Source of the DNA: Chrysophaeum taylorii
Taxonomy: Eukaryota > Sar > Pelagophyceae > Pelagomonadales > Pelagomonadaceae
Assembly: GCA_029834535.1 (NCBI GenBank)
Contig: JAQMWT010000057.1
Coordinates: 186,001-250,000 of the forward strand
Direction of reading: 5' to 3'
Length of the DNA: 64,000 nt
The notes below the pieces were generated by a model. The model did no database searches, was not told where the DNA came from, and worked only from the letters and a program-made list of their open reading frames with translations. This document shows, one piece after another, positions 27,712-38,960 of the stretch. Every line of letters starts with the position of its first letter. Positions within the stretch are counted from its first letter, which is position 1. A program made the translations under genes and the position numbers.

Positions 27712-28425
27712 ATGGCGGACGTCGTGGATGGCAAGATGACTGACGAAGTCAAAGTCCTGCGGTGGGAGCACGTCCTCGACGAGATCGCTGCGCGGCGCGT
27801 TTTCCACGCGTACTCCAATAGGATGATGACCAGCAGCGCGGACTCCGACTCGAGCTTCGACGATGATGACGAAGTAGAGGTGGCGGCGCCTGTTGCGCTT
27901 CCTACGCGTCGTGTCCTGGAGCTTGTCAAGGTGGTGTCCCAGAAGGTCTTTGATGTGATTCGTTTGAAACTAGCGCGCGTGGAAGAAGAACTGCTGCCCG
28001 ATGATCCAGTCCCCGCCAAGCAAGAAATACGGAAGAGCGTGCGCGACATCGCTCAAGCCTTTGAGGCAAAGGATCCACCTCTCTGCCGTAGCCTGCTCGG
28101 GTTTGAAGCGGCAAAGCGCCTCGAGCTCACCGAAATCCGACTGCGCGAGAAGCATAACGAAGAGCAAATGCGGACCCATCGGTGTCTGACCCCTGCGCCG
28201 GCCGTTCCGAAAGTGGGCGGCGCGAGTCTTGCCGACGAGACGGACCGATTCTTCGCCAAGCACGCGAAGAAGAACGCCACGCCGCAACTCGATGCTCAAG
28301 AAGCCGCATCCCCCGCGTGCACCACGAGCATGCCGGTCGTGATCCTCACGTATGCTTTTGCCATGGGAGCGTTGGCTGTTTGGGAACGAATCCTCGCTGT
28401 GGCTGCACTGCACGATGGCTTTTGA
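27712..28425 (+). CDS. Unknown protein with C-terminal hydrophobic anchor, tandem copy 1
   Basis: This 237-residue unknown protein has a diverged tandem copy at 29243. Layout: a conserved N terminus (KVLRWEHVLDEIAARR), a variable acidic/serine segment around residues 40-60, a conserved helical block (RRVLELVKVVSQKVFDV; EIRKSVRDIAQAFEAK; AAKRLELTEIRLREKHNEEQM) with coiled-coil character, a linker with AVPKVGGASLADETDRFFAK, and a C-terminal hydrophobic helix VVILTYAFAMGALAVWERIL followed by only about ten residues. The end looks like a tail anchor in an organelle or ER membrane; this is inference. Conservation between the copies is spread over the whole length and interrupted only in low-complexity parts, which argues that both are real coding genes. 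Confidence 0.65.
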   Translation: MADVVDGKMTDEVKVLRWEHVLDEIAARRVFHAYSNRMMTSSADSDSSFDDDDEVEVAAPVALPTRRVLELVKVVSQKVFDVIRLKLARVEEELLPDDPVPAKQEIRKSVRDIAQAFEAKDPPLCRSLLGFEAAKRLELTEIRLREKHNEEQMRTHRCLTPAPAVPKVGGASLADETDRFFAKHAKKNATPQLDAQEAASPACTTSMPVVILTYAFAMGALAVWERILAVAALHDGF

Positions 28426-29242
28426 CCGTCCTGTCGCATGGACCACACCCCCGCCAAGACTAACCGGACGACGTTTACCCGACCCTGCCACCCCCTTGAA
28501 ACGGCCTTGCCAGAAGAATATTTATTATGTCCCACCAAAGCAGCTTTGCTGTTTTAAGTTATGCAATGCCGGCCTTCGTGACTTTGGTTGGTTGGTTGGT
28601 TGAGATCGCGCGTGCATATGAGTGCTGTCTGGTCTGTGGAGGGGGAGTTGGCCAACCCATGCCATGCCGCCGTTGCCGGGTTGCAAGGGCGGCTCGCAGG
28701 GGAGCCTTGCAATGTGGCGCGTTAGTAAAGTGGGATTTAGCTACGTGGGCTTCCGAGCGGTTACTGGGTGCGGAGGGGGAGACTACGTGGAACTAGAGCG
28801 AGGCGTCTTGGTCGACGCTCTCTATGAAAACTCGCGACTGGCTCAAGGAGCTTGTCGTCGCGCGCCATGAGAATTGTGTCGACAACTCGCTTGGGCGCTA
28901 AACGAGAGCAGGCTTATTACTTGTCGCGCCGATCATTGTCCGACGGTGCGCTTAGGTTGGGACCGCCTATAAAAACATCTCGAGAGGGGGGGTCTCTTTT
29001 AAAGGTCGACTGCTAAGAGGTGTGGCGTGTGGGGCTTGAAAGTTTTGGTGCGTTGGGGGGTTCTGAACTTGAAGGCTGACTCATTGGGGATCCGGCTGAC
29101 TCATTCTACTCATCTTCCGTGGAACATGTTTCCGCCAGCCTGGTGGTTGATCTTACGTGGTGGAGAGTCACGTGGAGAGCTTCCTAGCCCGAACTCCAAG
29201 AGAAGCAGAAAACAAACGAAGTAGCAACCGCAGTAGCAATCG
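28426..29242. other. Spacer between tandem copies, with dispersed motif
   Basis: It contains a (TTGG)n run near 28583-28600, the motif copy at 29005-29020 and, from 29065, the duplicated upstream region of the tandem gene. No gene is supported. Confidence 0.5.
29005..29020 (+). repeat. Dispersed GTCGACTGCTAAGAGG motif (plus orientation)
   Basis: The exact core GTCGACTGCTAAGAGG is preceded by CTCTTTTAAAG. It is reverse-complementary to the 26264 copy, so the two could be the ends of a 2.75 kb unit containing the DUF5672 gene and tandem copy 1. Confidence 0.8.
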
Positions 29243-29959
29243 ATGGCTAACGTCGTGGAAGGCAAGATGGCTGACGAAGTCAAAGTCTTGCGGTGGGAGC
29301 ATGTCCTCGACGAGATCGCAGCGCGTCGCGCTTTCCACGCGTACTCCGACAGTATGAGCAGCAGCGCGGACTCCGTCTTGAGCTTGGAAGATGATAACGA
29401 AGTTAAGTTGGCGCCTCCTGTTGTGCTCCCCAGGCGTCGTGTCCTGGATCTGGTCAAGGTGGTTGCCCGGAAGTTTTTCGACGTGATTAACGTAAAAGCA
29501 GCGCTCGAGGAAGAAGAAGAACTGCATCCCGATGATCAAATCACCGCCGAGCAAGAGATACGGAAGAGTGTGCGCGATATCGCTCGATCCTTTGAGGCAA
29601 AAGTCCCACCTTACTGCCGCAGCTTGCCAGGGTTTGAAACTGCGAAGCGTCTCGAACTCACCGAAATCCGACTGCGCGAGAAGCACCACGAAGAGCAAAT
29701 GCGGAACCATCGGTGTCTAGCGCCTGCGCCGGCCGTCCCGAAAGTAAACGGCGCGAGTCTTGCCGATGAGACGGCCCGATTCTTCGCCAAGAACTCAAAG
29801 AAAATCGCTCCGATTCCCCCGCAAGCCCATGAAGAAGTGGCGACGGCGACCTCCACCACAGGCATGCCGGTCGTGATCCTCACGTACGCCATCGCTACGG
29901 CCGCTTTGGCTGTTTGGGAACGGACTCTCGCCGTGGCTGCGCTGCACGATGGCCTGTGA
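29243..29959 (+). CDS. Unknown protein with C-terminal hydrophobic anchor, tandem copy 2
   Basis: This 238-residue paralogue of the gene at 27712 is roughly 70% identical by eye. It keeps the N-terminal KVLRWEHVLDEIAARR, the helical core (EIRKSVRDIARSFEAK, RLELTEIRLREKHHEEQM), the AVPKVNGASLADETARFFAK linker and the C-terminal hydrophobic helix VVILTYAIATAALAVWERTL. Differences cluster in the acidic segment and in the Ala/Thr-rich linker before the anchor. The gene and about 180 bp upstream were duplicated together, with start codons 1531 bp apart. Function is unknown. Confidence 0.65.
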   Translation: MANVVEGKMADEVKVLRWEHVLDEIAARRAFHAYSDSMSSSADSVLSLEDDNEVKLAPPVVLPRRRVLDLVKVVARKFFDVINVKAALEEEEELHPDDQITAEQEIRKSVRDIARSFEAKVPPYCRSLPGFETAKRLELTEIRLREKHHEEQMRNHRCLAPAPAVPKVNGASLADETARFFAKNSKKIAPIPPQAHEEVATATSTTGMPVVILTYAIATAALAVWERTLAVAALHDGL

Positions 29960-32900
29960 CCGTCCTGGCGCGGTGGACTTCGGCGTGGACGAGACTTTGA
30001 CGACGACACTTACCAGGCCCCTGCGACACTCTGAAAGACTATCCTATCAAGATCGACATGCGCTTCCCACACTGCTCCAACGAACGCTGTGTGACAGCGA
30101 AAATCCCTTCAATCATGCTAGTGAGGGATGAGAATGAACCCTGCCCTTCACCCCAACAACCGCGTCGTAAACCTGAGAGCTCCCTGCCTAAACAAATTGC
30201 TTTGGGCTTCAGACAGTGCCCATCGTATATAGGCTCTAAGATGAACTTGACCCAGAAGTGAAATTCGAGAGAAATTTAGAATAAAGAACATTGCGCATCT
30301 TTTTCGGTTCGATTTCAAGTCAACTCCAAACCTGTAGCTGGCTCTTGGTAAGTTATGGGGTAAAAGTACGTGGCTGTCGTGGTTTCGAATGGTAGGGTAG
30401 TTGGTGTGCGAAATTGCGGCCACAGGGGGCTCCCGTTTGTGATGAAGGCGCCCTCGATTGCGAGAATGTCGAAATTCGCGGTTCCAGAGTGCGCACTTGA
30501 TGCGATTATCAACTAGGAACGCTGAAAGCGGTCTCCGTGGGATGGGGCGTGTAGTGGTGCAGGAGAAATGTCTATGGTACATGAAAATCGTAGAGGTATG
30601 GTTTTTTTGCGCCGATACAGGTTGGTAACAGTGTGCTCATCATAAACCTAAGTTTCTCTTTTACTGAAAGCGAGATTTTCAGAATGATTGCAAAAAAATG
30701 GACGGCGCAAGACGAGCTGCAGCTTGATGCGAGTCTTGGGAATGAACTTACACATGACCAATAGAAAAGAATTCGTTGTCGAAGTGATTTTCGTCACATG
30801 CAAATTTTGAGATTGACGATCTCCTTGATGGGAATTGTCGACTATGTTGCGAAGCATCTCGAAGTTGTGCCGAATCTTATCGAAAGCCTGACGTCGAGAT
30901 TGAGGCGAACGTCGATCCGATACGCGAGGATGTTGATATCATACGGATACAGTGGTTAACGTCCGATGAGTAGTGATACTATTTTGCCAGGAGTAACGAG
31001 GCGGCTGCGCGTGAAAGACACATTCTGCGCGAAATTTGACCGATCGGTGAGTTGCTCTAGATCGAGGGCAGCGTGTCGAATTGCCTTGAAGTGTGTGTTG
31101 ACACTCCCGGCGTGAGTGGAACGACGTGCGGTATCGGATGTTGAACCTTGCCGAAGCCTAACTTCGAGCACAATTCCGCCGTAGTCAGGTAATGGCTGCA
31201 AGGGAGGTGTGGGGGGATTCCTCGTATCGATCAAGTGGAAAGCGTTAAAGCCTCCGCTTACCGACGCCTTCGGGTGGGGACGTCGGCAGTTTCAGAACAT
31301 CAGAAAACTACAGTCCACATAGTCTAAGATTCTCTAAGATTTTTGTAGGATACATCATTGCCTGCGAACGAACGAAACGAGGCTTTCAATTTCCGATAAC
31401 AGAGAGCATGACTGACAGCACGAACGGTGGAGCAGGGCCCCCGGCGTCGGCGCGGCGTGGCAGCGCCTTCGAAATGAATATGGTGGTGTCGAAGAAGAAG
31501 CTGCGTGCGACGCAGCCTACGGGACGCCGCCGACGGGCTATGTACAGGACGGGCGTGCGAGCGACTACAAGGGCGCCTGGGTTCCGGATCCAGCTGAAAA
31601 AGCAACTTGACGACGCGCGCCGTGACAGGCACCGCAGCTCTCGACGAGTCTGACGAGATAAAAAGACGAGGAGGACGACGATGAATCGGACGATGCTTCT
31701 GAACGCCGACGGCTGCTGAGATTTGGTCGGCAGCTGGGCCCTGTGTATCATCGCGTGGCAGGACAATGTGCCAACGGCCCCCGCGAAGAGTGGATCCGAA
31801 GTACAGGGCGGTATCATGGAAGCGCGGACGCACGGAGAGTCTGCGTCTGGTTGTGCACGTGTCTAAAACTTCGCGGGCTTTAGGCGGCAAGAAAACGATG
31901 TTGATTGGTGGTTCTAATACGGCAGTGCAACGAGGAGATTACGCACGAGCATCGGATTTTGGACTACGGCATCGACAGGGCCTGGGTCATGCTCGTGCGC
32001 AAGCAGCGCCGTCATGCAAACGCTGCTGACAGCGCCATCGGCGGTGTCTGCCTCCTACACCGACGGTTGACCTTAGTAGTCGCCATCTATCGTCGGCTGC
32101 GAGACAATCATGACTGACTTATTTTTTGTCCGAGTTATCACCTTGAAAACTCCTTTGTTTGGGCACTTATGTTGAACTCACTAACGACTTCTTGAAAAGC
32201 CGGTTGGCAAGCTCCGTGCTAACGTAGGTAAAAATGCATCACGGCAGATAGCCATCTACTATTATCTTGGTAAAGAATGCGTGCAGGATATTGTAGTCAT
32301 CCTTGGTGTCATGATAACTAGAACGATAAACTGCGACATTGAACCGCACATCAGGAGTTAATGAGGCATGCTCATCAGCACATAGAAGAAATCCATGCCA
32401 AGAGTATGACAATCACCAATCTGGTTCAGCCAACACAACAAGCCATGGTGCTCAGCCTCTGTTGATCAGAGCACGGGACATCCTGCAATAAAATCGTTGA
32501 TGGGTGGAACAACACACACGAAGCCTCCAAAGAAAGTTCCAATATCTGGTTGGCAGTGGCGCCCTACATGACCTCCAACTGGGGAAGGTACTGTGCTGCA
32601 TGCGGATGATGCGCCTGCGCACATCGAACCGGGATAAAAATTTTAAAAATGAGCCGTAGAGCATCGTCGTCGTTGATGTGGTACAAGATATTCTTTACAA
32701 ACTCAAGATGCTCCTAAGGTCGACGTCTACGGCGAGTAGGTCCTAGGTCCTGCTTCTGGTCTTCGGGCCATTTGCCGACAGCCATATGGTCGTCGGTTCC
32801 CTCTTCGGCGATCTCATCAAGGATGATAGTGACCTCAGCTTGATCGTAGATAAGGAGACTATCATGTTCTTCGACGAGCCCAGATTTAGACATCCACCAC

Positions 32901-33651
32901 CAAAACGGCATGATGCGGGGGGGATGAGTACAGAAGAGGAAGGGGGTTCGTTGTCCGCAACGCAAGTGGCGCCTTTGAACGAATTGCAAGGAGAGCAAAT
33001 CTACCACACCATGCTTAAAACACACGTCGGGACGCGCGTCAAATCGAGGGTAGTCATCCTTAGTACTGCAATACCTCCGCAGAACCTGTAAGAAGAAGAT
33101 GTTGGACGTAGCGTGATCGAGGATGTGAAGTTGTGAAGGAGTTGGATTGGGGTTCCTCAGTTCATCGTAGTCTACAGATTGTTGTATCACATCGGGTCAA
33201 ATTTACGCTCATCTAGGTGATCCTCACGGGAACGAGACCACTCCTAAAACGACGCCGGTGCTTACCTGCGAGGTCGTGAGACGATCTTTTGAGGACTGAG
33301 CACAAGAAACAATCGTAAAACAGCCGTCAGCGTCGGTCGACTTCACAGTGGGTCAGTGGATTGACAGATTAATGGAAGAAGGTTCATCTCTCGGCCATCT
33401 GGACGAAACGACGCTGGCCTGCGAGAAGAAGTTTGCTCCACGGCTTTCCCAGCTCATCGCGCGACAGGGAACAAGCGAAGTGCAGAATGACCGCAGACAA
33501 TTTATCTCGCTGGTCGCGATGGGCGTCTGGAACACAGACGACCTAACGTGCATTGACGACCCAGCAGACACCGGTGCGCACGCGAACTTGTTGCTGAGAG
33601 GACGAGGAATCATCGCTAAGAAACCAAGGGGGCCTTGGGGTTTTTATAAAG

Positions 33652-33667
33652 GTCGACTGCTAAGAGG
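33652..33667 (+). repeat. Dispersed GTCGACTGCTAAGAGG motif (plus orientation)
   Basis: The exact core is preceded by TTTTTATAAAG. A second, slightly altered copy (GCCGACTGCTAATAAGAGG) follows at 33744-33762, so this locus holds two copies about 90 bp apart. Confidence 0.8.
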
Positions 33668-33743
33668 GGGGGGTGCTTGTATAAGAATCGAATGAGAGGG
33701 GGTGTGTCTTGGGCTGTGTGGAGACCTTGGTGAGGTTTCAGGA

Positions 33744-33762
33744 GCCGACTGCTAATAAGAGG
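33744..33762 (+). repeat. Dispersed motif, variant copy
   Basis: GCCGACTGCTAATAAGAGG is a variant of the core with a 3-base insertion, 92 bp downstream of the 33652 copy and in the same orientation. Confidence 0.6.
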
Positions 33763-34164
33763 GCGAGTGCGAGCGGCGACACGACGGACGTAAAAAACAT
33801 AGGGCTACTTTCCAAGCATAGAACAGTCATGTTTGAAATATTGTTTAATCCGGGGCCAGCGTGAGAAAATCCGCTAGGGTCGTCGTCGTCGTCGTCGTGT
33901 CACGATGCGCCTTCGCCCTGAAGGCGGCAACCTTGGTGCTGCCGCAGCGTCCCGACCCGCGCACGTGGTGGTACCGCCGTTAGGGTTGCGTTGTCGCTCG
34001 TGACGACGGCATTCCAGCGCGGATTCTGGAGGACGACGAAAAAACACGATGGCCGCGGCGACGCCACCACAGAGAAGGGAGGTGCGTACAACATCAAGGC
34101 GACGCGTATCTTGGAGGTGAATGAGTAATTGACTGATTGATACGGGCAGATAGGGAAACCCAAC

Positions 34165-35274
34165 CTACCAGCAGAAGACTTTATCGACGTGGGCCTGGAG
34201 GGCGCCGTCGGTAGTCGGGCAGGCGTCCTTGAGGTCGCTGTAGTGGTCGTCGAGGCAGGTGGAGCAGGCGTTGTCTTGGACGGGGTCGTTGCCTTGGTCG
34301 TCAGCACAGGCAGCGAGGAGAGCCTTGTCGCAGGGGTCTGCGACGGCCTGCCTGCGTGGGATGAGCTGGGGGTAGGTGTCCTGGGCTTCGTAGGTGCAGG
34401 TGCGGACCGTGGGCGGGCCGTAGGATTTGGCCATGCACTGGATATTGAAAGGCCCGGCAACTCCCGAGTCGCCAAACCATTCGGCCCAGCGCTTCTCGCC
34501 CGTGGGCGCGAGATCGTCGTAGTTTTCGAGGAAGACCTCCATGACCGCGGGGAGGAAGGTGAAGTAGAGCTTGTCGTCGCGGATAGTCCAGGTGCGGAGG
34601 TCGGCAGGCGGACCGAGGTGGTCGCGCGCCCAGGGCCAGCCCTCGGTCGCGTCGGCGGCGTCCATACTCGCGTCCCATCCAGCGGCGTACTCCGAAGTGA
34701 TGCCGTAGGCGCAAAACCCACCAAACCGGGGCGCATAAAACGTCGGGTCCGACGCAAACAAGTCGCGGTTTGCGGCCGACGAGAACCAGAACGTAGTCTC
34801 GAAGGCACGAGAGCCATCGACATCCGTCGACGAGAGCGTGTACGCGTAGTCGCTCGACCCAAATACGGGGCTGTCGCCCGCGTTGAGAAATCTGTAGGCG
34901 ACGACGTCAACCCCGAGGAGGGCTGGACCTGCCGTCGACTCGTCGACCTCGACCGGAACGAGCTGGCTTCGTCGAGGGTGCGCAAACGCCACAGCGTCGA
35001 GCGTCGGAACGCTCATCATTCTCGATTTTGCGTGCGACCCCGCTGCGAAGGCCACGATCGCCACCACCGCGAGGCTTGACGCCACGATCCCCGCGAGCCT
35101 CGTCGCCGGCACGCTCCCCCCCAAGACCCGGGGCTCGCCGCTATCGACGCCGTACGCGCATCTTTCGCGCCCGAGGAGCGGCGACCGCGCCGACAACGAC
35201 GCCTCGCAGCAGTGCGCGCGCATCGACCCCTCGTCGGTCGTCGTGTCCTGGGCACACACGTCAACCGGCATCAC
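34165..35274 (-). CDS. YHS-domain membrane or secreted protein
   Basis: This 369-residue protein has a hydrophobic helix near residues 60-80 (RLAGIVASSLAVVAIVAFAA) after a Cys-containing N-terminal tail, so it is probably a signal-anchored (type II) or lumenal/extracellular protein. The YHS-like domain follows at about 115-195: LLGVDVVAYRFLNAGDSPVFG, FETTFWFSSAANRDLFASDP and FYAPRFGGFCAYGI, the last containing the Y-x-GG-x-C signature of YHS metal-associated domains. A long conserved-looking region follows (WTIRDDKLYFTFLPAVMEVF), and the C terminus is cysteine-rich (CDKALLAACADD, ACSTCLDDHYSDLKDAC), suggesting disulfides. It diverges from the small membrane-protein gene with about 107 bp between starts. 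No enzymatic role is known. Confidence 0.75.
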   Translation of the reverse strand: MMPVDVCAQDTTTDEGSMRAHCCEASLSARSPLLGRERCAYGVDSGEPRVLGGSVPATRLAGIVASSLAVVAIVAFAAGSHAKSRMMSVPTLDAVAFAHPRRSQLVPVEVDESTAGPALLGVDVVAYRFLNAGDSPVFGSSDYAYTLSSTDVDGSRAFETTFWFSSAANRDLFASDPTFYAPRFGGFCAYGITSEYAAGWDASMDAADATEGWPWARDHLGPPADLRTWTIRDDKLYFTFLPAVMEVFLENYDDLAPTGEKRWAEWFGDSGVAGPFNIQCMAKSYGPPTVRTCTYEAQDTYPQLIPRRQAVADPCDKALLAACADDQGNDPVQDNACSTCLDDHYSDLKDACPTTDGALQAHVDKVFCW

Positions 35275-35381
35275 GCCTGGTGCGTCCTCTTGTCACAAAA
35301 ATCAAACAAAAACGTCACCGAACCCGCGTTTTCGACGCAGCACGATCCAACGGTTACACGTCCGTTGGGCGACCGTTTCGG

Positions 35382-36017
35382 ATGGTCCTGGTGCTCTTCG
35401 TGGTCGTCGTCGCCGCGGGCCAAAACGACTACACGGCGAGGCTCAAGGCGCTGGGGTACCGGCCCTCGGAGATAAGCGAGATCAAACCGTCAGTCGCGCG
35501 CGTCGTCGCACGGCGCGGGCTCCCGCGCCCCCAGTCGGGCATGCCCGAGTCCTGGCGCGTTCCGCAGCCACCGCCGCCGCCCAAGAAGCAGCAGTCACGG
35601 GCGCGCTTCCGCAATGTGCGAAAGTTCGTGACCTCGCTCCTCGTCCGCGTCGCGCTCCCCACGGGACTTGTCTTCGCCTTTGGCGGCAGCCTCTGGCCCG
35701 GCATCGTCCTCCTCGCCGCTCATCTCCACGGCGCGACCCGGTCTCTCACGCACTCGGTACACCACGCTCTCGCGCACCAACGATCCTCGCCAAAACGACC
35801 AGTCGTTCGAAAGCCACAACGCCGCCCCCCAGAGAACCTCGACCAGGACCCGGAACCGATCCACCTAGACGACGACCTCAGAGGAGATCGATTGCCTAGA
35901 GAACCGCCGAATTATGCCGAGGATGTCGTCCTCGATGGACCCGACGACCGCTCCATCCGCAGAAACCGCCGGCGGCGACAAGACGACATCCCCTCTTTTC
36001 GCCAGCCATCGTGGTAG
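35382..36017 (+). CDS. Unknown small secreted or membrane protein
   Basis: The ATG at 35382 gives 211 residues. The start was chosen because it opens with a signal peptide, MVLVLFVVVVAAGQ; the frame is open much further upstream but overlaps the divergent YHS gene. Mature part: ARLKALGYRPSEISEIKPSV, a Pro-rich stretch, a basic segment (RARFRNVRKFVTSLLVRV), a hydrophobic stretch (ALPTGLVFAFGGSLWPGIVL) that may span a membrane, and a basic/acidic tail rich in Arg, Pro and Asp. I do not recognise a family. The close divergent spacing with the YHS gene suggests co-regulation. Confidence 0.55.
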   Translation: MVLVLFVVVVAAGQNDYTARLKALGYRPSEISEIKPSVARVVARRGLPRPQSGMPESWRVPQPPPPPKKQQSRARFRNVRKFVTSLLVRVALPTGLVFAFGGSLWPGIVLLAAHLHGATRSLTHSVHHALAHQRSSPKRPVVRKPQRRPPENLDQDPEPIHLDDDLRGDRLPREPPNYAEDVVLDGPDDRSIRRNRRRRQDDIPSFRQPSW

Positions 36018-37164
36018 CCTATTATGCTCTCTCCACATTCCCGCGCCATCATCATCTTCTTCTTCCTATGGAACCCCGCTCTTGTGTCTCGCAATCGCGC
36101 TCCCTTGCTTCCTTCCTTCCTCGCGCTCACTCATAGTGTATGGCACACATTTTCATTATTCTCTGTTCTTGGAATCTTGGGCCCTTCAAAGTGTGCGGGC
36201 GAGGGCCTACCACCCCATTTTTTCTCTCGCAAGGTCGCCTCAAGCCACAGGAATCACTACGGCTGTTGTGGCGGCGGCGTCTGACGAACGCGGAACGTGC
36301 CTTGTGTCTGCAACGCACGCTGGCGTGTTTCTCTCACCGTGCTGGATTATGCGCCATTTTCCTTTTTTGTGCCACTGAGGCACTGCTGTGGAACACATTT
36401 CGCCAGCGACACTGCAGTTCGCGAAGTGCTGATTCCAAACGCGAAGTGCCCGCGGACACTCACATACATCGGGACGAGATTCTCCTGCTCGGAGGCGCTG
36501 GAATGTCAAAAGCGACTGTCTTTTCATCGATCAAAAGCGACTGCCTTTCCATGGATCATGTCCAACGCTTCCGTCCTCGGCTCGACAGAAAGCGACGCCC
36601 AAAAACGTGAAACGTTACTTCAAGTTTTTAGTCTTGCACAGAAAGACATAATATTCCCTCCCACCCGTCGCCTGTCGATCGGCGCGCAGCGCAAGTCCAC
36701 TCCGAATACCTCGCTCACGCCCGCGGCACCGACGCCATCATCCCCAGCGCGGCGTGCCACGCCCTCGCCCAAACATGCGCAGAGCGCATCGTTGCGCGAA
36801 CCTGGGTGGAACGCGGCTGCGCCAACTTCACAGAGGCAAAGGCGGCCGAAACTCGCCGCATCTACCGTGAGTGGAGGATCGCCAACGCATTTTGGCCGGG
36901 CGCGCTGTGCCCTCACCGCCCTCACCCATGTCGCCGCTTCGGGAAGCCCCACCCAGGCCGCCCGATCCCAGCAGGACGCCGCCCTTCGTTGCACATACGT
37001 CCGGCAGCATCATGCGTTCGACCTACGGGCGGGGCCCGTCCTCTCTTCGCCTGCCCCACGACTCGGCGATGACCCCGACTAGGTCCCGCATACCCATCTA
37101 CGCCCGTCAGGCACATCCCTCTTACCCCACAAACCCACACACATCCTTCGTGCACCACCCCCCC

Positions 37165-37180
37165 CCTTTTAGCAGTCGAC
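37165..37180 (-). repeat. Dispersed motif (minus orientation)
   Basis: CCTTTTAGCAGTCGAC is one mismatch from the 26264 copy. The left flank (CCCACAAACCCACACACATC, about 37126) is also shared with the 26.2 kb copy. Confidence 0.75.
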
Positions 37181-38789
37181 CTCTAAAGACATAATAATTT
37201 ACATATTATCCGCATCCTAAAGACATATCATCACGCCTCCGGCTTGCGATGTCGGAGCGTGGCGACTACTAACAACAGTATGAAAATATGGAAGATCAGA
37301 CGATGCTATCCTATTTTGCCAGCGCCGAATCATTGCTTCACCAACTTCGGGTCTTGAAGCAAGCGTGGGTTGAGGTGTAGCTGCAATCTGGCACGATGCA
37401 TCCGCTGACTAAGGCTGCGGAACTCTTGCAGGAGCAGCGCGCCGAAGAATACGACGAACTAAGGTCATTGCTCCTCCGAATCGATGTGCTTGCGAAGATG
37501 AACAAGAATAATCTTCAGGTAGCCATCAGTCGATTTTTTACCTCGAACGCTAAGCCGCGTGGCACTTGCTTGTCATTCTTATCTTGACTTACCAAGTTTA
37601 TCGTAAGCAACTCCCAGTCTGAAAAAGTCGGAATGGACGAATGCAGATAAAAAAATACATAAGAAGACGACGCTAGGAAAAGGTCGCAGCACGTTGCCAT
37701 TTATCCCAAACAGGCCGCCGGTCTAGACGGCTAAAATTTCGCAAGAACAGAGAGTAACCACATATCATCACCATCAGCACAAGCAACAAGGATGGCAACA
37801 AGCTCCGCCGACAAACGACCGCGCTCGAGGTTATTGGCAGCATCGGTGCCATCTGCAAGGTGGAGAGCAGACGAGCGTCGTGTCCGTAAATCACGGAAGT
37901 CTAGCGAGCCGAGAGACGGGAAATCAACCCACCTTTTCACAAGAACTCCCCGCGCCCCACTCCCCCTTGGACCTCGACTCCGGCACCTACAGAGCGACTG
38001 TCGTTGCCCGGTTTCCTCCGTGGGCTGCGCTTTGTTCTGCCAGTGACGGCTATGATGGCCGGCCATGTTCCTTTTGTCTCAACGTGGTCAGCGACGTATC
38101 CGCGTCCGGAATTGAGGGTGGCGCCGCTGCTGCTATACTACCACGTCCCTATAACCCCACGTATCTACACATTTGCGTCACTCCTGGCCCTGGGAATCTC
38201 TGTGCACATCGCGCTGAGATCTAGGGCATGTATGCCGCACAAACTGCACATTGGTTCCTTCGTGATCTGCTCCTTCGGTTACCCGTGGAAGCTGTTCTTG
38301 ATGATAAGGGCGCTGTGCTCGTACATTTTGGCATTTCGCACGGCGTCCCTGTTACATCTGGCAATTTTTTGGATGTGATTATGCACTTCACCCCGCGCCT
38401 TTTACAGCGAGCTTTGCTCATACGACGTCGCATGCGTGCGGGTGTGGCCACCACGAACGCCGACAATTCCTGACCTGTTCACCTTTGTCGAGTGCTCCCA
38501 GCATCTTGCTGATGGCCTTGCGGCGCGTGTTCGGTGTGTGGCGGGTGCGGATGATCATTCTTGCTCGCGTTTTGTTTATGGCCGGAGCTGGTTTGTCACC
38601 TTCCAGGAATGTCGTCTTTTTCACGGGTTTTGCTTGGCTTTGCTTATGCGGCTTGGGGTTGCGCTGCTTCGTGCATGTGAGCATGTGGATGCCACCCCTC
38701 TTCCTCTGCTCGTCCAGACATCTTTGTCGGCACAAGTAAGTCCCTCATGGCACGCCCCATGCAGGTAAAGTTCCTCAAAGTGCAATTAG

Positions 38790-38960
38790 ACACCAAGCAA
38801 TGTGCTGCTGCCTAGAGGTCTGTCGTCCCACACATGTCGCTGTTGTCGTTGCCCAGGTTCTTCCGAGTCGCTTCACCATCTTTTGACTACATGCCCACAT
38901 CCCACTTTGAAGACGGCGCTTGAAGACGGCGCGACAGAGTTATGTGACTCCTTAGCTGCT
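38790..38960 (+). mobile_element. Possible 3' fragment of a LINE (zinc-knuckle end of ORF2)
   Basis: A frame reads SSHTCRCCRCPGSSESLHHLLTTCPHP. The CxxC...HxxxxC pattern with LHHLL resembles the short zinc-binding tail that follows reverse transcriptase in many non-LTR retrotransposons (CxxC...EHLLxxCP). Frames change soon afterwards (39.0-39.2 kb) and no reverse transcriptase is seen upstream, so at most a decayed fragment remains. Confidence 0.3.

Larger units (their letters stand above)
29960..34164. other. 4.2 kb region without an intact recognisable gene
   Basis: Several fragments look like old coding sequence but none is complete. At 31420-31610 (plus) one frame reads like an exon (AAYGTPPTGYVQDGRASDY) preceded by a TGACTGACAG acceptor-like site. 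At 32714-33190 overlapping frames exist on both strands. At 33345-33695 (plus) a 115-codon frame contains MEEGSSLGHLDETTLACEKK and runs into the dispersed motif. A (CGT)n run lies at 33880-33898. I could not assign a family to any of these. Confidence 0.4.

Noticed and set aside
31324-31890. 188-codon minus-strand frame
   Set aside because: Arg/His/Pro-biased; the opposite strand shows a more protein-like exon (AAYGTPPTGYVQDG), so this is probably a shadow.
33900-34985. 361-codon alternative frame on the YHS gene strand
   Set aside because: Ser/Thr/Arg-rich product; the YHS signature lies in the other frame.
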